Position numbers and translations under genes: made by a program
Shown here: in pieces, positions 4,526-5,103 of the stretch
Position numbering within the stretch: position 1 is the first letter of the stretch
How the letters are laid out: the number at the start of each line of letters is the position of its first letter
Source of the DNA: Oscillospiraceae bacterium
GTDB lineage: Bacteria; Bacillota; Clostridia; Oscillospirales; Ruminococcaceae
Direction of reading: 5' to 3'
Assembly: GCA_019420135.1 (NCBI GenBank)
Contig: JAHZHS010000145.1
Coordinates: 1 to 5,103, forward strand
DNA length: 5,103 bases
The notes under the pieces: model-generated
What the model saw: the letters and a program-made list of their open reading frames with translations, nothing else
Told to the model about the DNA's origin: nothing
Database searches by the model: none

Positions 4526-5103
4526 TTACTCCGCGTCGTTCTCGCCCTCGGCGTCCTCATTGAGGCAGGCCTTCATGGACAGGCTGATGCGCTTGCGGTC
4601 GAAATCGACGTCGATCAGCTGGACCTTGACTTCGTCGCCAACCTTCAGCACATCGCTGACCTTGTTGACGCGCTCGTTGGAGATCTCGCTGATGTGGACC
4701 AGGCCGTCAACACCGGGCAGGATGCGGACAAATGCACCGAACTTGGTGATGGAAACGACCGGAGCAACAAACTCGCTGCCGATGGGATACTCGGTCTTGA
4801 GCTTCTCCCAGGGGTTGTCCTCTTCCTTCTTGTAGCCGAGGGAAACCTTCTGGTTCTCGGGGTCGTAGCTCTTGACGTAGACCTCGATGGTATCGCCCAC
4901 ATTGACGACCTCGGAAGGATGCTTGATGTTGGACCAGCTCAGCTCGCTGATATGGCACAGGCCATCCACGCCGCCGATGTCCACAAAGGCGCCGTAGCTG
5001 GTCAGGCTCTTGACAACGCCGGTGTACTTCTTGCCGACCTCGACGCTTGCCCAGAACTGCTCACGCTTGACCTTGTTCTCCTCGGCAGTGACCTTGTTGA
5101 TGC
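4526..5103 (-). CDS. S1-domain RNA-binding protein, ribosomal protein S1 type (C-terminal part, 5' end outside the window)
   Basis: The frame is open to the right edge, so only the last 191 residues are visible; a GTG at 4984 is internal (a Val inside an S1 domain), not a start. Two S1 (OB-fold) domains are present, at visible residues about 22-91 and 107-177. Each has the core GAFV, G-V-D-G-L-(C/V)-HISE, VGD-x-(I/V)-x-V and a final K-(V/I)-SL strand. A short acidic tail (EDAEGENDAE) ends the protein. The linker before domain 1, with REQFWASVEVG, resembles the inter-domain spacing of bacterial S1, which binds mRNA and helps load it on the 30S subunit. In many Clostridia the S1 repeats are fused to IspH (HMB-PP reductase); the missing N-terminus prevents deciding between free RpsA-like protein, IspH-S1 fusion or another multi-S1 protein. 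The stop is TAA, followed by a terminator. Confidence 0.9.
   Translation of the reverse strand, partial: INKVTAEENKVKREQFWASVEVGKKYTGVVKSLTSYGAFVDIGGVDGLCHISELSWSNIKHPSEVVNVGDTIEVYVKSYDPENQKVSLGYKKEEDNPWEKLKTEYPIGSEFVAPVVSITKFGAFVRILPGVDGLVHISEISNERVNKVSDVLKVGDEVKVQLIDVDFDRKRISLSMKACLNEDAEGENDAE

Noticed and set aside
4416..4835. A 139-codon plus-strand frame near the S1 gene
   Set aside because: It is Ser-rich shadow sequence opposite two clear S1 domains and crosses the terminator.
4526..4984. A complete 152-aa S1 protein starting at the GTG at 4984
   Set aside because: The frame stays open to the window edge, and the codons upstream complete the first S1 domain (VGKKYTGVVKSLTSYGAF), so the GTG is an internal valine.

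Overview
The window looks like chromosomal DNA from a high-GC (about 60% by eye) anaerobic Bacillota of the Oscillospiraceae type (Faecalibacterium / Gemmiger / Subdoligranulum relatives). This is inferred from codon usage that strongly prefers C/G in third positions, from pyrophosphate-type phosphofructokinases, from Gram-positive style Shine-Dalgarno sites, and from an S1-domain protein lying next to small accessory genes. No mobile element, tRNA, rRNA, CRISPR array or phage gene was seen.

Layout, plus strand: two complete 6-phosphofructokinase genes lie in tandem (42-1280 and 1678-2910). They are diverged paralogues of 412 and 410 aa, about 60% identical by eye. Both carry the GGNDS / PKTIDND signature expected of PPi-dependent enzymes. 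They do not look like a simple operon. A 16-bp-stem intrinsic terminator follows the first gene. The 397-nt gap then holds a structured GC-rich leader with two copies of one small hairpin and a possible extended -10 promoter before the second gene. A very strong terminator (3009-3059) ends the second gene.

Layout, minus strand, read right to left: the 3' end of an S1-domain RNA-binding protein (ribosomal protein S1 type, running off the right edge, two S1 domains visible) ends at an intrinsic terminator. Next comes a tight three-gene unit: a GtrA-family four-helix membrane protein, a 51-aa membrane or lipoprotein-like peptide with no recognised family, and deoC (deoxyribose-phosphate aldolase). 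The small gene's TGA overlaps deoC's TTG start, which suggests translational coupling. deoC converges on the second phosphofructokinase gene.

Metabolically, the phosphofructokinases catalyse the committing (here reversible, PPi-linked) step of glycolysis. DeoC feeds deoxynucleoside carbon into glyceraldehyde 3-phosphate below that step. The link is thematic only, since the genes are on opposite strands and separately terminated. Most of the window is ordinary core metabolism. The least explained items are the tandem paralogue pair, the twin hairpins in the second gene's leader, and the 51-aa peptide coupled to deoC.
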